Notes under the pieces: generated by a model
Database searches by the model: none
Told to the model about the DNA's origin: nothing
What the model saw: the letters and a program-made list of their open reading frames with translations, nothing else
Assembly: GCA_017381475.1 (NCBI GenBank)
Contig: JAFOCD010000200.1
Coordinates: forward strand, 1-48,664
Reading direction: 5' to 3'
From: Bacteroidaceae bacterium
GTDB lineage: Bacteria > Bacteroidota > Bacteroidia > Bacteroidales > Bacteroidaceae
Length of the DNA: 48,664 nucleotides
Shown here: piece by piece, positions 1 through 8,292 of the stretch
How the letters are laid out: every line of letters starts with the position of its first letter
Position numbering within the stretch: the first letter of the stretch is position 1
Made by a program: the position numbers and the translations under genes

Positions 1-591
1 AACACCATTATTGAAGTAGTCAAATGCAATGGACATTGTCTTCATTAAATCGGAATACTCTGTTTTATTTCTTTCATATAGTCGTATATATTCTTCTTTA
101 GTATCCGGATTATCGGTTATGCTCGACCAATAAAACTGCCAGAACTGCATTTGGTGACCTTTCCTTATCTTGGACAGACAATCCATGAAGACATCATTTC
201 TTTGTTGCATTGTATTGTGCAGCAACTCTTGCAGGTAGTTTGGAGCATCTGCATCAAGTGTCGCTCCAACTGATAATGCAATAAGTCTGTCGCAGAATAG
301 CGTATCATTTATTGCCGTACATTTACCCAAAGCCAGTATGTGCTCATAGGCCTGGCTATACATTGACAAGTCAAACCCGTCCTGGTCACAATATCTGTAT
401 GTGAAGTTAAAATCGTTCCAACAACTGGGGAATGCATTAAAAAAATCATGTTGCAGGCGTTCATTCTGCGGCTCTTTCTCAAGTGCAGCAAATGTCTTGT
501 TTAGTCTTGCTGTATCAACAGGAAAGATTTGTGCTGTTGCAGTGGTGAACAACATATTGAACAACAGCATTGTTAAAAAGAGGCGCTTCAT
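1..591 (-). CDS. Exported protein of unknown function, partial (C-terminus beyond window edge)
   Basis: An open frame starts at ATG 591 and stays open to base 1, giving 197 codons without a stop; the rest lies outside the window. The first 21 residues form a signal peptide ending in a TATAQ cleavage region, so the product is probably periplasmic. It is clearly a paralogue of the next gene upstream (637-1320). Both share the opening of the mature protein (TATAQIFPVDTA), a block with GHQMQFWQF, and a later YNRNK/YERNK segment. I do not recognise the family. It is the third gene of an AT-rich operon behind a DUF5675-like gene. The duplication and position suggest a related or antagonistic role to that protein, but this is inference. 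Confidence 0.75.
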   Translation of the reverse strand, partial: MKRLFLTMLLFNMLFTTATAQIFPVDTARLNKTFAALEKEPQNERLQHDFFNAFPSCWNDFNFTYRYCDQDGFDLSMYSQAYEHILALGKCTAINDTLFCDRLIALSVGATLDADAPNYLQELLHNTMQQRNDVFMDCLSKIRKGHQMQFWQFYWSSITDNPDTKEEYIRLYERNKTEYSDLMKTMSIAFDYFNNGV

Positions 592-636
592 TGAAGAGCT
601 ATAAAGATGTGAACATTTCATAATCCACCAGTATTA

Positions 637-1320
637 TCACTTCTCATAATCATTGTAAATTAACTTATAATCTCTATTGATAAATTTGCGACTATAAGCC
701 TCTTCTTTATGCGGAAGTAGATTTGGATAATTTATACCGTCATAGAAGTATTCAAAAGCCGTTCGTGATATTTCCATCAATTCCGGATATATGTTTTTGT
801 TACGATTGTATAATTCTTTAAAATGTTCGGCTCGAGAACATTCTGTTACAGTTGACCAACAGAACTGCCAAAACTGCATTTGATGCCCTTTTCTTAATTT
901 TGACAAGTAATTCAACACCAGTTCTTCTTGACTTAAAACATAACCGACCAGATAATCCTGATATACACTTGTACATTCTCCGCTATCTTTCATACCAACA
1001 GTAAGGTTCACTATTTTTTTGCAAAACACAGTGTCGTTTATGCATGACAATGAAAATAGTGTTGAAATGTGCTCACTACACATTTCACACATCATATTTT
1101 GGTGTCCATCATCATATACAGGAGTATATGTCATATAAAATTCGAGCCAAGTCGTGGGATATGCGTCTAAGAACTCCATTTCTGTTTTGGCAGTATGACC
1201 CTCACTTGCCAATCTCTTGTATGCATTGTTCAAGTTCGCGGTATCAACAGGAAAGATTTGTGCTGTTGCAGCGGTGAACGACAGATACACAAATAGTGCA
1301 GCAAAGAAACTTCTTTTCAT
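637..1320 (-). CDS. Exported protein of unknown function, paralogue of the adjacent gene
   Basis: 227 residues with a signal peptide (about residues 1-20, ending ATAQ), so a periplasmic or surface protein. The mature part is rich in aromatic residues and acidic residues and contains several cysteines, including a CEMC pair near residue 80. No TM helix follows the signal. Similarity to the downstream partial gene runs along the whole length (shared IFPVDTA, INDT.FC, GHQMQFWQF and RNK blocks), so the two arose by tandem duplication and then diverged strongly. It starts only 7 bases after the stop of the DUF5675-like gene, so the genes are co-transcribed. Function unknown; a periplasmic immunity or accessory protein for the upstream gene is one possibility. 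Confidence 0.75.
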   Translation of the reverse strand: MKRSFFAALFVYLSFTAATAQIFPVDTANLNNAYKRLASEGHTAKTEMEFLDAYPTTWLEFYMTYTPVYDDGHQNMMCEMCSEHISTLFSLSCINDTVFCKKIVNLTVGMKDSGECTSVYQDYLVGYVLSQEELVLNYLSKLRKGHQMQFWQFCWSTVTECSRAEHFKELYNRNKNIYPELMEISRTAFEYFYDGINYPNLLPHKEEAYSRKFINRDYKLIYNDYEK

Positions 1321-1327
1321 AATAATT

Positions 1328-1933
1328 TCATTCTATTAGATTGGAAACATCAGGACCAACATTGATTTTTATACCATTTGTTCCGTATGTCTGAAAAAAA
1401 TGAAAAAGTTCATCCTTTTTATTATTGTCATTAATAATGAAATCATTGTTTTGTTTATTTGGTTCAAAAGAACTTCCTGGGATAAAACATCCAGTTGTGT
1501 TTTTTCCGTTTTTCCCACTATGTATTGCAATACCACTACGACCAGGAACGTTGTCTATATACCAATCATAGCGAAGCACTATATTTTCCTCTCTTTGTTT
1601 TGTTTTTTCAGAAATTCTTTTCTTCATTTCTTTTTGAGTAATCACATCATATGTCCCACTCATAATCGCCCTATCGCTACCCTCTTTATTTGCCTTCATA
1701 TAATCTGTTGCAGGCTCAAGAAAATACCCATTCATGGCATCAACACGGTTTCCTTGCTCATCATATGCAGTTGCAATGAAAGCACTTACAGTACTATCAT
1801 CTCCGTACCATAATCTATTTGTATTTACTACCACTTTTGTTCTTGGCTTTTTATCGCCTTCGTTTCCGTTTTCATACGCTGTTGCAATCTCAAAGATACT
1901 TGGTCTTCGCCCGTTGTTAAAAAAGTTTCTCAT
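1328..1933 (-). CDS. DUF5675-like protein of unknown function
   Basis: 201 residues, no signal peptide and no TM helix. The C-terminal half has the pattern I associate with DUF5675: a GTYDVI strand, then residues near 130-150 reading NVPGRSGIAIHSGKN followed by TTGCFIPG. This His...Thr-Thr-Gly-Cys arrangement also recalls the His/SxGC active site of L,D-transpeptidase (YkuD) folds, but I cannot show homology. The N-terminal half is unassigned. It is the first gene of a three-gene operon with two exported paralogues downstream. The operon is markedly more AT-rich than the neighbouring core genes, suggesting acquisition. DUF5675 proteins occur in phage and in interbacterial contexts, so a lysis or toxin role is conceivable but unproven. 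Confidence 0.6.
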   Translation of the reverse strand: MRNFFNNGRRPSIFEIATAYENGNEGDKKPRTKVVVNTNRLWYGDDSTVSAFIATAYDEQGNRVDAMNGYFLEPATDYMKANKEGSDRAIMSGTYDVITQKEMKKRISEKTKQREENIVLRYDWYIDNVPGRSGIAIHSGKNGKNTTGCFIPGSSFEPNKQNNDFIINDNNKKDELFHFFQTYGTNGIKINVGPDVSNLIE

Positions 1934-1963
1934 ATAATTCGCATTTTTAATTTAATAACAATG

Positions 1964-2050
1964 CAAAATTATCTTATACCTTCTTCAACGAGGTTGCGAA
2001 ATTGTCACTTTAAGTAATGCGAATATACAAAACTAAACAGCGGTTGTCAA
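1964..2050 (-). promoter_or_regulatory. Putative promoters of the DUF5675-like operon
   Basis: Two candidate Bacteroidota -7 boxes read into the operon. TAATTTTG lies at 1964-1971 (complement) but lacks a good -33 box. TATATTCG lies at 2020-2027 with ATTG at the right distance (20 nt) upstream, at about 2048-2051. The second has the better spacing. Motif match only. Confidence 0.4.
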
Positions 2051-2096
2051 TATTTTGCAAGAAAAAAACAGTTGGTTCATAACCTTTAACACAAAC

Positions 2097-2133
2097 AAAA
2101 CTGCGATAAAACATCTTTGTCTATCACAGTTTT
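2097..2133 (-). terminator. Rho-independent terminator of the ABC-F gene
   Basis: A 12-bp stem (AAAACTG.GATA against its complement, one G-U pair) lies 15 bases past the stop of the ABC-F gene. On the minus strand it is followed by GTTTGTG. Confidence 0.6.
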
Positions 2134-2147
2134 CAGTTTTAACCTCG

Positions 2148-4019
2148 TTACGCAAATTCGCTCAGTTCGAGCCAGCGCATTGTCTTTTCGTCGATGAGTG
2201 CAATGACATCCTGGATGCGGCGTGACTTTGCAAGCAGTTCATCATTGCCAAGCGTGCCGCTGCAGAGCTCCTGTTCAATGGTGCTTTTCTCTTCCTCGAG
2301 TTCCATTATCTCAACCTCAAGTGCCTCATACTCCTTGCGCTCCTTGAACGACAATTTGCGTTTGGACTCGGCACGGAAGGTCTGCTTGGGAGCATTCTCC
2401 TTTGCAGCTTTTGCAGCAGCGGCCTTTGCCGCGGCGGCTTTCTCCTCTTCGCGCCAGTCGCGCCAATCGGTGTAGTTGCCGGGGAAGTCCTTTATGTCGC
2501 CACCGCCATTGAACACAAAAATATGGTCTACAACCTTGTCCATGAAGTAGCGGTCGTGGCTGACAACAATCACGCAGCCCTTGAAATCGCACAGATACTC
2601 CTCGAGCACCTGCAAGGTCTCAATGTCAAGGTCGTTTGTAGGCTCGTCGAGCACAAGAAAATTGGGGTTCGACATGAGCACCGTGCAGAGATAGAGACGG
2701 CGTTTCTCTCCACCGCTCAGCTTGTAGACATAGCTGTATTGCTTTTCGGGCGGAAAGAGGAAATGCTGCAGAAACTGCGATGCTGTGAGCATCTTGCCGG
2801 CAACGGGAATCACCTCGGCAATATTCTTCACAACATCTATCACCTTCATCTGCTCGTCAAAGGCAAGGCCGTCCTGGCTATAATAGCCCCATTTCACCGT
2901 CTCGCCCACCTCTATTATTCCATTGTCGGGGGCAACGCGGCCAAGCAGCATCTTTATGAATGTAGATTTACCCGTACCGTTGTTGCCTACAATACCCAGT
3001 TTCTCGTAGCGTGCAAAGGTGTAGTAGAAATCCTTTGTAATGACCCTATCACCGAATGCCTTTGACAAGGCCTTCATGACAAATATCTTATTGCCGATAT
3101 ATTGCGACTTCACCTCGAGCGACACCTTGCTCTCGTCGCGCATGGCAGCCGCCTTCTCCTCGAGCTTGTAGAATGCATCGATGCGGTATTTCGCCTTGTG
3201 GGCACGCGCCTGTGGCTGACGGCGCATCCAGTCGAGTTCCTTGCGCAACAGGTTGCGAGCACGCGCTGTCTCGGCAGCAAGGTTCTGCAGGCGTTCCTCG
3301 CGCTTCTGCAGGAAAAGACTGTAGTTGCCCTTGTAGCGATAGACACGGTTGTCGTCTATCTCAATTATCTCGTTGCAGACATTGTCAAGGAAATAGCGGT
3401 CGTGGGTAACCATGAGCAGGCTACCACTGAGGCGCGATAGATACTCCTCGAGCCACTCTACCATCTCCATGTCAAGGTGGTTGGTAGGCTCGTCAAGAAT
3501 CATCAGCTGCGGTTCATCGACAAGCACAGCTGCCAATGCCACACGCTTCTTCTGGCCACCCGACAACTCCTTCACGGGTTGGTTGAAACGCAGTAGCTTA
3601 AGTTTCGAGAGCACTTGCTTCACCCTGTTCTCATAGTCCCACGCCTCAAGACGGTCCATCTCCTCCATAAGACGGGGGAGCGCATCGTGGTCGCCACGCT
3701 CAAGCGCATCCTCGTAGCGCGCTATTACACCGGCCTTCTCGCTGTTACGCTGCAGGCAGGCCTCGATGACCGTGAGGTCGCCATCGAAATCGGGTTCCTG
3801 CTCAAGATAGCCCACCCTAACACCACTGCGCAGGGTTATCTTTCCATCGTCGAGCGGTTCCTCGCCGGCAATAATCTTCAACAGCGTGCTCTTGCCCTTT
3901 CCGTTACGGGCAATGAGCCCAATGCGCTGGCGCTCCTCAACAACAAACGAAATATCGCTGAAAAGCACAAGGTCACCAAAACTCTTGGATACATTCTCTA
4001 TCTGCAGGTCTATTGCCAT
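2148..4019 (-). CDS. ABC-F family ATPase, Uup-like
   Basis: Soluble protein of 623 residues with two ABC ATPase domains and no TM segment, the layout of ABC-F translation factors that act at the ribosomal E site. Domain 1 has a Walker A with Ala in the first position (ARNGKGKS, residues 37-44), signature LSGGQKKR and Walker B LDEPTNHLD. Domain 2 has GNNGTGKS, LSGGEKRR and LDEPTNDLD. An Ala/Lys-rich linker follows, then a charged coiled coil at about 550-620, which is typical of Uup. Uup-type proteins are linked to ribosome function and precise excision in E. coli. It has its own promoter and terminator, so it is monocistronic. Whether it gives antibiotic resistance cannot be told from sequence. 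Confidence 0.92.
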   Translation of the reverse strand: MAIDLQIENVSKSFGDLVLFSDISFVVEERQRIGLIARNGKGKSTLLKIIAGEEPLDDGKITLRSGVRVGYLEQEPDFDGDLTVIEACLQRNSEKAGVIARYEDALERGDHDALPRLMEEMDRLEAWDYENRVKQVLSKLKLLRFNQPVKELSGGQKKRVALAAVLVDEPQLMILDEPTNHLDMEMVEWLEEYLSRLSGSLLMVTHDRYFLDNVCNEIIEIDDNRVYRYKGNYSLFLQKREERLQNLAAETARARNLLRKELDWMRRQPQARAHKAKYRIDAFYKLEEKAAAMRDESKVSLEVKSQYIGNKIFVMKALSKAFGDRVITKDFYYTFARYEKLGIVGNNGTGKSTFIKMLLGRVAPDNGIIEVGETVKWGYYSQDGLAFDEQMKVIDVVKNIAEVIPVAGKMLTASQFLQHFLFPPEKQYSYVYKLSGGEKRRLYLCTVLMSNPNFLVLDEPTNDLDIETLQVLEEYLCDFKGCVIVVSHDRYFMDKVVDHIFVFNGGGDIKDFPGNYTDWRDWREEEKAAAAKAAAAKAAKENAPKQTFRAESKRKLSFKERKEYEALEVEIMELEEEKSTIEQELCSGTLGNDELLAKSRRIQDVIALIDEKTMRWLELSEFA

Positions 4020-4045
4020 AAATTTCTATTTCTCTATTTTGCCTG

Positions 4046-4077
4046 CGAAGATAATAATTTATGCGCTCATAGGCAAA
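4046..4077 (-). promoter_or_regulatory. Promoter of the ABC-F gene
   Basis: TTTG (4074-4077, complement), a 20-nt spacer and TATCTTCG (4046-4053). This matches the Bacteroidota consensus except for C in place of the second-last T of the -7 box. The predicted transcript starts about 20-25 bases before the ATG. Confidence 0.65.
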
Positions 4078-4125
4078 TCAGATTAACCCAAGGCCGAAAA
4101 AGGCCACAATGCCCTAAAGGCCATC

Positions 4126-4241
4126 GTAGGGGCAGACCGATGTGTCTGCCCAAATAGAAAAACTCCTCCACTTCATGAGAGAGGTGTCGCAAAGTGACGG
4201 AGGGTGCAAAACATAAGGGCGGACACTCGGTCCGCCCCTAC
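4126..4241. repeat. MITE-like palindromic repeat element
   Basis: The ends at 4126-4151 and 4217-4241 are inverted copies of each other (GTAGGGGCrGACCGA at both outer ends). Each end is also a hairpin on its own (GGGCAGAC/GTCTGCCC and GGGCGGAC/GTCCGCCC). The core holds CCTCCACTT and AAGTGACGGAGG as a further imperfect inverted pair. There is no ORF and I see no target-site duplication. On the minus strand the right hairpin is followed by TTATGTTTTG, so it may also terminate the tcdA-lolD-spy transcript. The small GGCCGAAAAAGGCC hairpin at about 4091-4105 lies just outside. Confidence 0.65.
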
Positions 4242-4251
4242 AAGTATCCAA

Positions 4252-4728
4252 TTATCTGCCGTGTGGTGCGCCACCGGGGCGGTTACCTCGGCCACCACGG
4301 CCACCGGGACGAGCCTGACGCATTCTCTCGCGCTGCTCCTCTTTGTACTTGAGGTATTTCTCGAACTGGTCGGTATTGAGTATGGTTTTCATCTGCTCGT
4401 CACGAACCTGTTCGCGCTGTTTCTGCAACTCTATCATAGCCTGCATCTGTTCGTCCGATGGACGTACGCGCTCGGGCTGCTTGCCCTCGGCACGCATCTT
4501 CTCCATGCGTTCGTGGCGCGCATTGATGCTGTCCTGCATTGTGAGCGCATCGGCATAGTTCATGAGAAACACGGCCTGCAGCTGAATACTGTCGAGCTGC
4601 AGTACTTCATGCAAGGCCATTGTCCGGCGTTGCGCCATCTCCTCGGGATTGAACTCACGACGCTGATGCTGCGCGAATGTCATTGTTGCAAACATTGTCG
4701 CAAAAATGCAAAATAGAATTCTTTTCAT
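4252..4728 (-). CDS. Spy/DUF4890-like periplasmic protein
   Basis: 158 residues: a signal peptide (about 1-19, ending TFAQ), then a highly charged, helical, Gln/Glu/Arg/Met-rich body, and a Gly/Arg/Pro-rich tail from about residue 140 (RPGGRGGRGNRPGG). The helical body with repeated LQLDSIQ..., DEQM and TILNTDQFEKY segments fits the Spy/CpxP-like LTXXQ proteins and the Bacteroidota DUF4890 group. These are small periplasmic chaperones or metal and envelope-stress sensors. It follows lolD by 18 bases and is probably co-transcribed with tcdA and lolD. The family call rests on composition and the helix pattern; the precise function is unknown. Confidence 0.65.
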   Translation of the reverse strand: MKRILFCIFATMFATMTFAQHQRREFNPEEMAQRRTMALHEVLQLDSIQLQAVFLMNYADALTMQDSINARHERMEKMRAEGKQPERVRPSDEQMQAMIELQKQREQVRDEQMKTILNTDQFEKYLKYKEEQRERMRQARPGGRGGRGNRPGGAPHGR

Positions 4729-4746
4729 AGTTTTGTAGTTTTATGT

Positions 4747-5412
4747 CTATTTGACAACAATATCCTGTATTACACCATCTACCATGTGCAGGGTACGGTC
4801 GGTATATGACGCCAAAGTCTCGTCGTGGGTAACGATGACAAAGGTCTGGCCGAAACGGTCACGCAGGTCGAAAAAGAGTTTGTGGAGTTCCTCCTTGTTC
4901 TTGCTGTCGAGGCTGCCCGATGGTTCATCGGCAAGCACCACATCGGGGTGGTTTATGAGTGCACGGGCAACAGCCACGCGCTGGTTCTCGCCACCCGACA
5001 TCTCGGCCGGCTTGTGGTGTGCGCGCTCTTCGAGCCCCATCGCCTGCAACAGTTGCATTGCCTCGGTCTCGGCCTCGGAACGCTTGCGCCCCGCAATAAG
5101 TGCCGGGATTATAATATTCTCCAACGCAGTGAATTCGGGCAACAGCTGATGAAACTGGAACACAAAACCTATATGCTTGTTGCGGAAGGCTGCAAGGCGT
5201 TTGCTGCTTAAACGGCCAAGTTCCTCGCCGTCGAAACGGATTGTGCCGCCGGTGGGTTTGTCGAGCGTGCCAATGAGTTGCAGTAGGGTTGTCTTGCCGG
5301 CACCGCTGGAACCGACAATGCTTATCACCTCGCCACGTTGAATAGTGAGGTTCACACCCTTGAGCACCTGAAGGTCGCCGAAACTTTTTGTAAGGTTTTC
5401 TATCTGAATCAT
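4747..5412 (-). CDS. lolD: ABC transporter ATP-binding protein, LolD/MacB type
   Basis: 221 residues, a single ABC domain. Walker A is GSSGAGKTT near residues 34-42, the Q-loop lies in [18 protein letters not shown], the signature is [15 protein letters not shown], Walker B is [12 protein letters not shown], and the switch His is in VTHDETLA. The [16 protein letters not shown] segment and overall length are characteristic of LolD, the ATPase that powers release of lipoproteins from the inner membrane. No permease (LolC/E) gene is next to it, so assignment to Lol rather than another MacB-class exporter is probable but not certain. Its start overlaps the stop of tcdA by 4 bases, indicating translational coupling. 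Confidence 0.82.
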   Translation of the reverse strand: MIQIENLTKSFGDLQVLKGVNLTIQRGEVISIVGSSGAGKTTLLQLIGTLDKPTGGTIRFDGEELGRLSSKRLAAFRNKHIGFVFQFHQLLPEFTALENIIIPALIAGRKRSEAETEAMQLLQAMGLEERAHHKPAEMSGGENQRVAVARALINHPDVVLADEPSGSLDSKNKEELHKLFFDLRDRFGQTFVIVTHDETLASYTDRTLHMVDGVIQDIVVK

Positions 5413-6116
5413 ATCTCCTTTATTACATATTCAGCAATGTAGCAACCGAAGGTCGCTGTGAAATAGCCAAGCGAGCCGATAATAGGCTTGCCGCCGGCAG
5501 GGTTGGGACGGATTGCATCGCGGCGCGGTTCCTCGACGCTGTAGATTACCGGCAGTTTGTAACTGCCGCGTGCATCGCGCAACTGGCGGCGCACATTCTT
5601 TGCAAGCGTGCAATGCTCGGTTTTCCACAACTCGCCGCAGCGTATGTCGGCAAGGTTGCACTTTGCCCCTGCTCCCATGCTCGAGATGATTTTTATTCCA
5701 CGCTCCCAACAGGCACGGATGAGCGCACACTTGGGTTCAAGGGTGTCTATCGCATCTACCACAAAGTCATATTGGTATTCATCGAGCAGTTGTGCAATAT
5801 TACCCGGTTCAATATACAGTTGCTTGACATCCAACTGCACTGTGGGGTTGATGGCACGCAGACGCCCGGCGACAACATCGCATTTGGGTTGCCCCACCGT
5901 TGATGCCAGGGCCGGCATCTGACGGTTTACATTGGTGACATCGACCACATCGGCATCGACAAGGGTCAACGCACCGGCGCCGGCACGGCAGAGCATCTCG
6001 GCAGCCCAAGAACCGACACCACCAAGACCGACAACGAGCAGACGCGAGCCGGCAAGCCTGGCTTGCTTCTCCTCGCCCAATAAAAGTTCACCGCGTTGTA
6101 ACCAGTTTTCAGCCAT
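5409..6116 (-). CDS. tcdA: tRNA threonylcarbamoyladenosine dehydratase (TcdA/CsdL), ThiF superfamily
   Basis: 235 residues from the ATG at 6116. The E1-like nucleotide-binding motif [13 protein letters not shown] (about 31-43) is followed by [13 protein letters not shown], the adenylation-site Asp/Asn/Arg residues, and by DAIDTLEPK. TcdA uses ATP to cyclise t6A37 in ANN-decoding tRNAs to ct6A. The C-terminal region with SVEEPRRD and [15 protein letters not shown] is typical of the family. A longer frame starting at 6146 exists, but the likely -7 box at 6136-6143 would place the transcript start downstream of that codon, so I take 6116. It heads the tcdA-lolD-spy operon, divergent from asd. 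Confidence 0.88.
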   Translation of the reverse strand: MAENWLQRGELLLGEEKQARLAGSRLLVVGLGGVGSWAAEMLCRAGAGALTLVDADVVDVTNVNRQMPALASTVGQPKCDVVAGRLRAINPTVQLDVKQLYIEPGNIAQLLDEYQYDFVVDAIDTLEPKCALIRACWERGIKIISSMGAGAKCNLADIRCGELWKTEHCTLAKNVRRQLRDARGSYKLPVIYSVEEPRRDAIRPNPAGGKPIIGSLGYFTATFGCYIAEYVIKEI

Positions 6117-6135
6117 AAAGTTACGTTTTAGATAG

Positions 6136-6143
6136 CGAAAATA
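6136..6143 (-). promoter_or_regulatory. Putative -7 box of tcdA
   Basis: TATTTTCG on the complement, 20 bases before the chosen ATG. No good -33 box is seen. The position argues against the upstream ATG at 6146. Confidence 0.4.
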
Positions 6144-6186
6144 CAAAAAAATAGGATAGCGAGGAGCATATAATGTAAATTTTAAG

Positions 6187-6194
6187 TATTTTTG
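6187..6194 (+). promoter_or_regulatory. Putative -7 box of asd
   Basis: TATTTTTG matches TAnnTTTG exactly, 24 bases before the asd ATG. The -33 region (about 6162-6168) is poor. Confidence 0.45.
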
Positions 6195-6218
6195 CAGACA
6201 ACAAAATAACTTCTATAT

Positions 6219-7226
6219 ATGAAAATAGCAATTGTAGGTGTCAGCGGAGCAGTAGGACAGGAGTTCCTTCGCGTGCTCGACGAGAGAAATTTCCCTTTTG
6301 ACGAACTGGTACTTTTTGGTTCGGCTCGCAGTGCAGGCCAGGTTTACAACTATCGTGGTATGGACTATGTAGTAAAGGAACTCAAGCACAACGACGATTT
6401 CGAGGGCATTGACTATGCCTTTGTTTCGGCTGGTGGCAGCGTTTCAAAGGAGTTCGCCGAGACTATCACAAAGCACGGAACCGTGATGATTGACAACTCA
6501 AGCGCATTCCGCATGGACAGCGATGTGCCCTTGGTTGTTCCCGAGGTTAACCCTACAGATGCCTATAACCGTCCACGCAATATCATTGCCAACCCCAACT
6601 GTACAACAATCCAGATGGTGGTTGCACTCAAGGCTATCGAAAATCTCTCACACATCAAGCGCGTGCACTCATCTACCTACCAGGCAGCGAGCGGTGCAGG
6701 TGCTGCGGCTATGGCTGAACTCTATGAGCAGTACCGCCAGGTGCTTGCAGGCGAAGAGCCAACAGTGGAGAAATTCGCATATCAGCTTGCGTTCAATGTA
6801 ATTCCACAGATTGATGTATTCACCGACAACGGCTACACCAAGGAGGAGATGAAGATGTACAACGAGACACGCAAGATCATGCACAGCGACATTGAGGTAA
6901 GTGCACAGTGCGTACGTGTTCCTGCATTGCGTTCTCACTCACAGTCATTGTGGATTGAGACAGAGCGTCCACTGAGCGTAGAGGAGGTTCGTTGCGCTAT
7001 TGCCGAAGGCGAGGGTCTCATTCTCATGGACTGCCCCGAGGACAAGGTTTACCCAATGCCACTATTCCTTGCAGGCCAGGATCCTGTTTATGTGGGCCGC
7101 ATCCGCAAGGACATCACAAACCCCAACGGCATATTGATGTGGATTGTAGGTGACCAGATAAAGAAGGGCGCAGCGCTCAACGCAGTGCAGATTGCTGAGT
7201 ACCTGATTGCACACCCACAGAAATAA
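6219..7226 (+). CDS. asd: Aspartate-semialdehyde dehydrogenase
   Basis: 335 residues. It reduces L-aspartyl-4-phosphate with NADPH to aspartate semialdehyde, the branch point to lysine/diaminopimelate, threonine and methionine. The NADP-binding motif [10 protein letters not shown] is at residues 7-16, the phosphate-binding SSAFR follows near 94, and the catalytic Cys128 lies in NPNCTT. The acid-base His240 is in [11 protein letters not shown]. The length and motifs fit the bacterial/archaeal-type Asd with a short intersubunit region. The gene stands alone between divergent tcdA and convergent rsgA, with its own promoter and a strong bidirectional terminator. Confidence 0.96.
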   Translation: MKIAIVGVSGAVGQEFLRVLDERNFPFDELVLFGSARSAGQVYNYRGMDYVVKELKHNDDFEGIDYAFVSAGGSVSKEFAETITKHGTVMIDNSSAFRMDSDVPLVVPEVNPTDAYNRPRNIIANPNCTTIQMVVALKAIENLSHIKRVHSSTYQAASGAGAAAMAELYEQYRQVLAGEEPTVEKFAYQLAFNVIPQIDVFTDNGYTKEEMKMYNETRKIMHSDIEVSAQCVRVPALRSHSQSLWIETERPLSVEEVRCAIAEGEGLILMDCPEDKVYPMPLFLAGQDPVYVGRIRKDITNPNGILMWIVGDQIKKGAALNAVQIAEYLIAHPQK

Positions 7227-7245
7227 TCGGATTACGATATATCAT

Positions 7246-7282
7246 AAAAAAATAAGACTCACGCCGTGAGTCTTATTTTTTT
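7246..7282. terminator. Bidirectional terminator between asd and rsgA
   Basis: Perfect 12-bp stem (AATAAGACTCAC with its complement), 3-nt loop and A/T tracts on both sides. It ends asd on the plus strand and frr-rsgA on the minus strand. Confidence 0.85.
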
Positions 7283-7346
7283 ATGAAGCAATTACTATAT
7301 TAAGTAGTGCCACCAACTATGTCCTAAAGAGATATAGTCTTTCTGG

Positions 7347-8285
7347 TTATTGTGATTCCCTGTACTTTCCCTCTTCTTTATCCTCGAGCATGCTAAGATA
7401 GGACTGATAGCGCGAAGGGGCTATCTCGCCGCGTTCAAGGGCGGCAAGCACTGCACAACCCGGTTCATGAGTGTGGGTGCAGTTGCCATATTTGCAATCC
7501 TTTGAGAGTTCAAAGAACTCAACAAAATAGTGCGATATTTCCTCTACCTCCATGTCGTATGTTCCGAATCCCTTCACTCCCGGGGTATCTACTATGTAAC
7601 TGTCCGGCATGAACTCGAACATCTCGGTGTAGGTAGTGGTGTGCATTCCCGTGTCGTGGGTCTTTGAAATCTCGCCCACACGAGCCGCGATTTCGGGCGC
7701 AACGGCATTCACAAGGCTCGACTTGCCCACGCCGGAATTGCCGGCAAGCAGTGAGACCTTACCCCTCATCATCTCCTTCAGTGAATCAATACCACTGCCG
7801 CTGAGGGCACTTGTCTGCAGGCATTTGTAGCCTATGCTCTCATAAAGTGCGGTGAGATAATCGAGTTCTTCACGCTCGGCATCGTTGTAGAGGTCGACCT
7901 TGTTGAAGACAAGCACAACGGGAACACGATAGGCCTCGGCAGCCGCCAGAAAACGGTCGACAAATGTTGTTGCCGTTGTGGGGTGGCTCACGGTCACTAT
8001 GAGAAAGCACAAGTCGAGGTTGGCTGCAAGGATGTGCGATTGCTTGGAAAGGTTCGAGGCCTTGCGCACAATGTAGTTCTTGCGTTCAAGAATATCTACA
8101 ATGTATGCCGTGCCGTCGTCGCGCACATCGAACTTGACATGGTCGCCCACTGCCACAGGATTGGTGCTGCGTATTCCCTTGAGACGGAAATTGCCTTTTA
8201 CCCTGCAATCGATGAGTGCACCGGCTGCCGTACGCACGCCATAGACACTGCCCGAGCTCTTTACAACTGTTCCCTGCTCTGCCAT
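7347..8285 (-). CDS. rsgA: Ribosome small-subunit-dependent GTPase A
   Basis: 312 residues. It has an N-terminal OB fold (about 1-75), then a circularly permuted GTPase in which the G4 motif NKVD precedes G1 (GNSGVGKSSL) and G3 (DTPGVKGF). A C-terminal zinc-binding segment CKYGNCTHTHEPGC provides three Cys and a His. RsgA checks late maturation of the 30S subunit. Its start lies 7 bases past the stop of frr, so the two translation-related genes form an operon. Confidence 0.95.
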   Translation of the reverse strand: MAEQGTVVKSSGSVYGVRTAAGALIDCRVKGNFRLKGIRSTNPVAVGDHVKFDVRDDGTAYIVDILERKNYIVRKASNLSKQSHILAANLDLCFLIVTVSHPTTATTFVDRFLAAAEAYRVPVVLVFNKVDLYNDAEREELDYLTALYESIGYKCLQTSALSGSGIDSLKEMMRGKVSLLAGNSGVGKSSLVNAVAPEIAARVGEISKTHDTGMHTTTYTEMFEFMPDSYIVDTPGVKGFGTYDMEVEEISHYFVEFFELSKDCKYGNCTHTHEPGCAVLAALERGEIAPSRYQSYLSMLEDKEEGKYRESQ

Positions 8286-8292
8286 CCGCTGC

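Noticed and set aside
1400-1813. Plus-strand 137-codon frame
   Set aside because: Antisense to the DUF5675-like gene, low complexity (Phe/Ile-rich) and without support.
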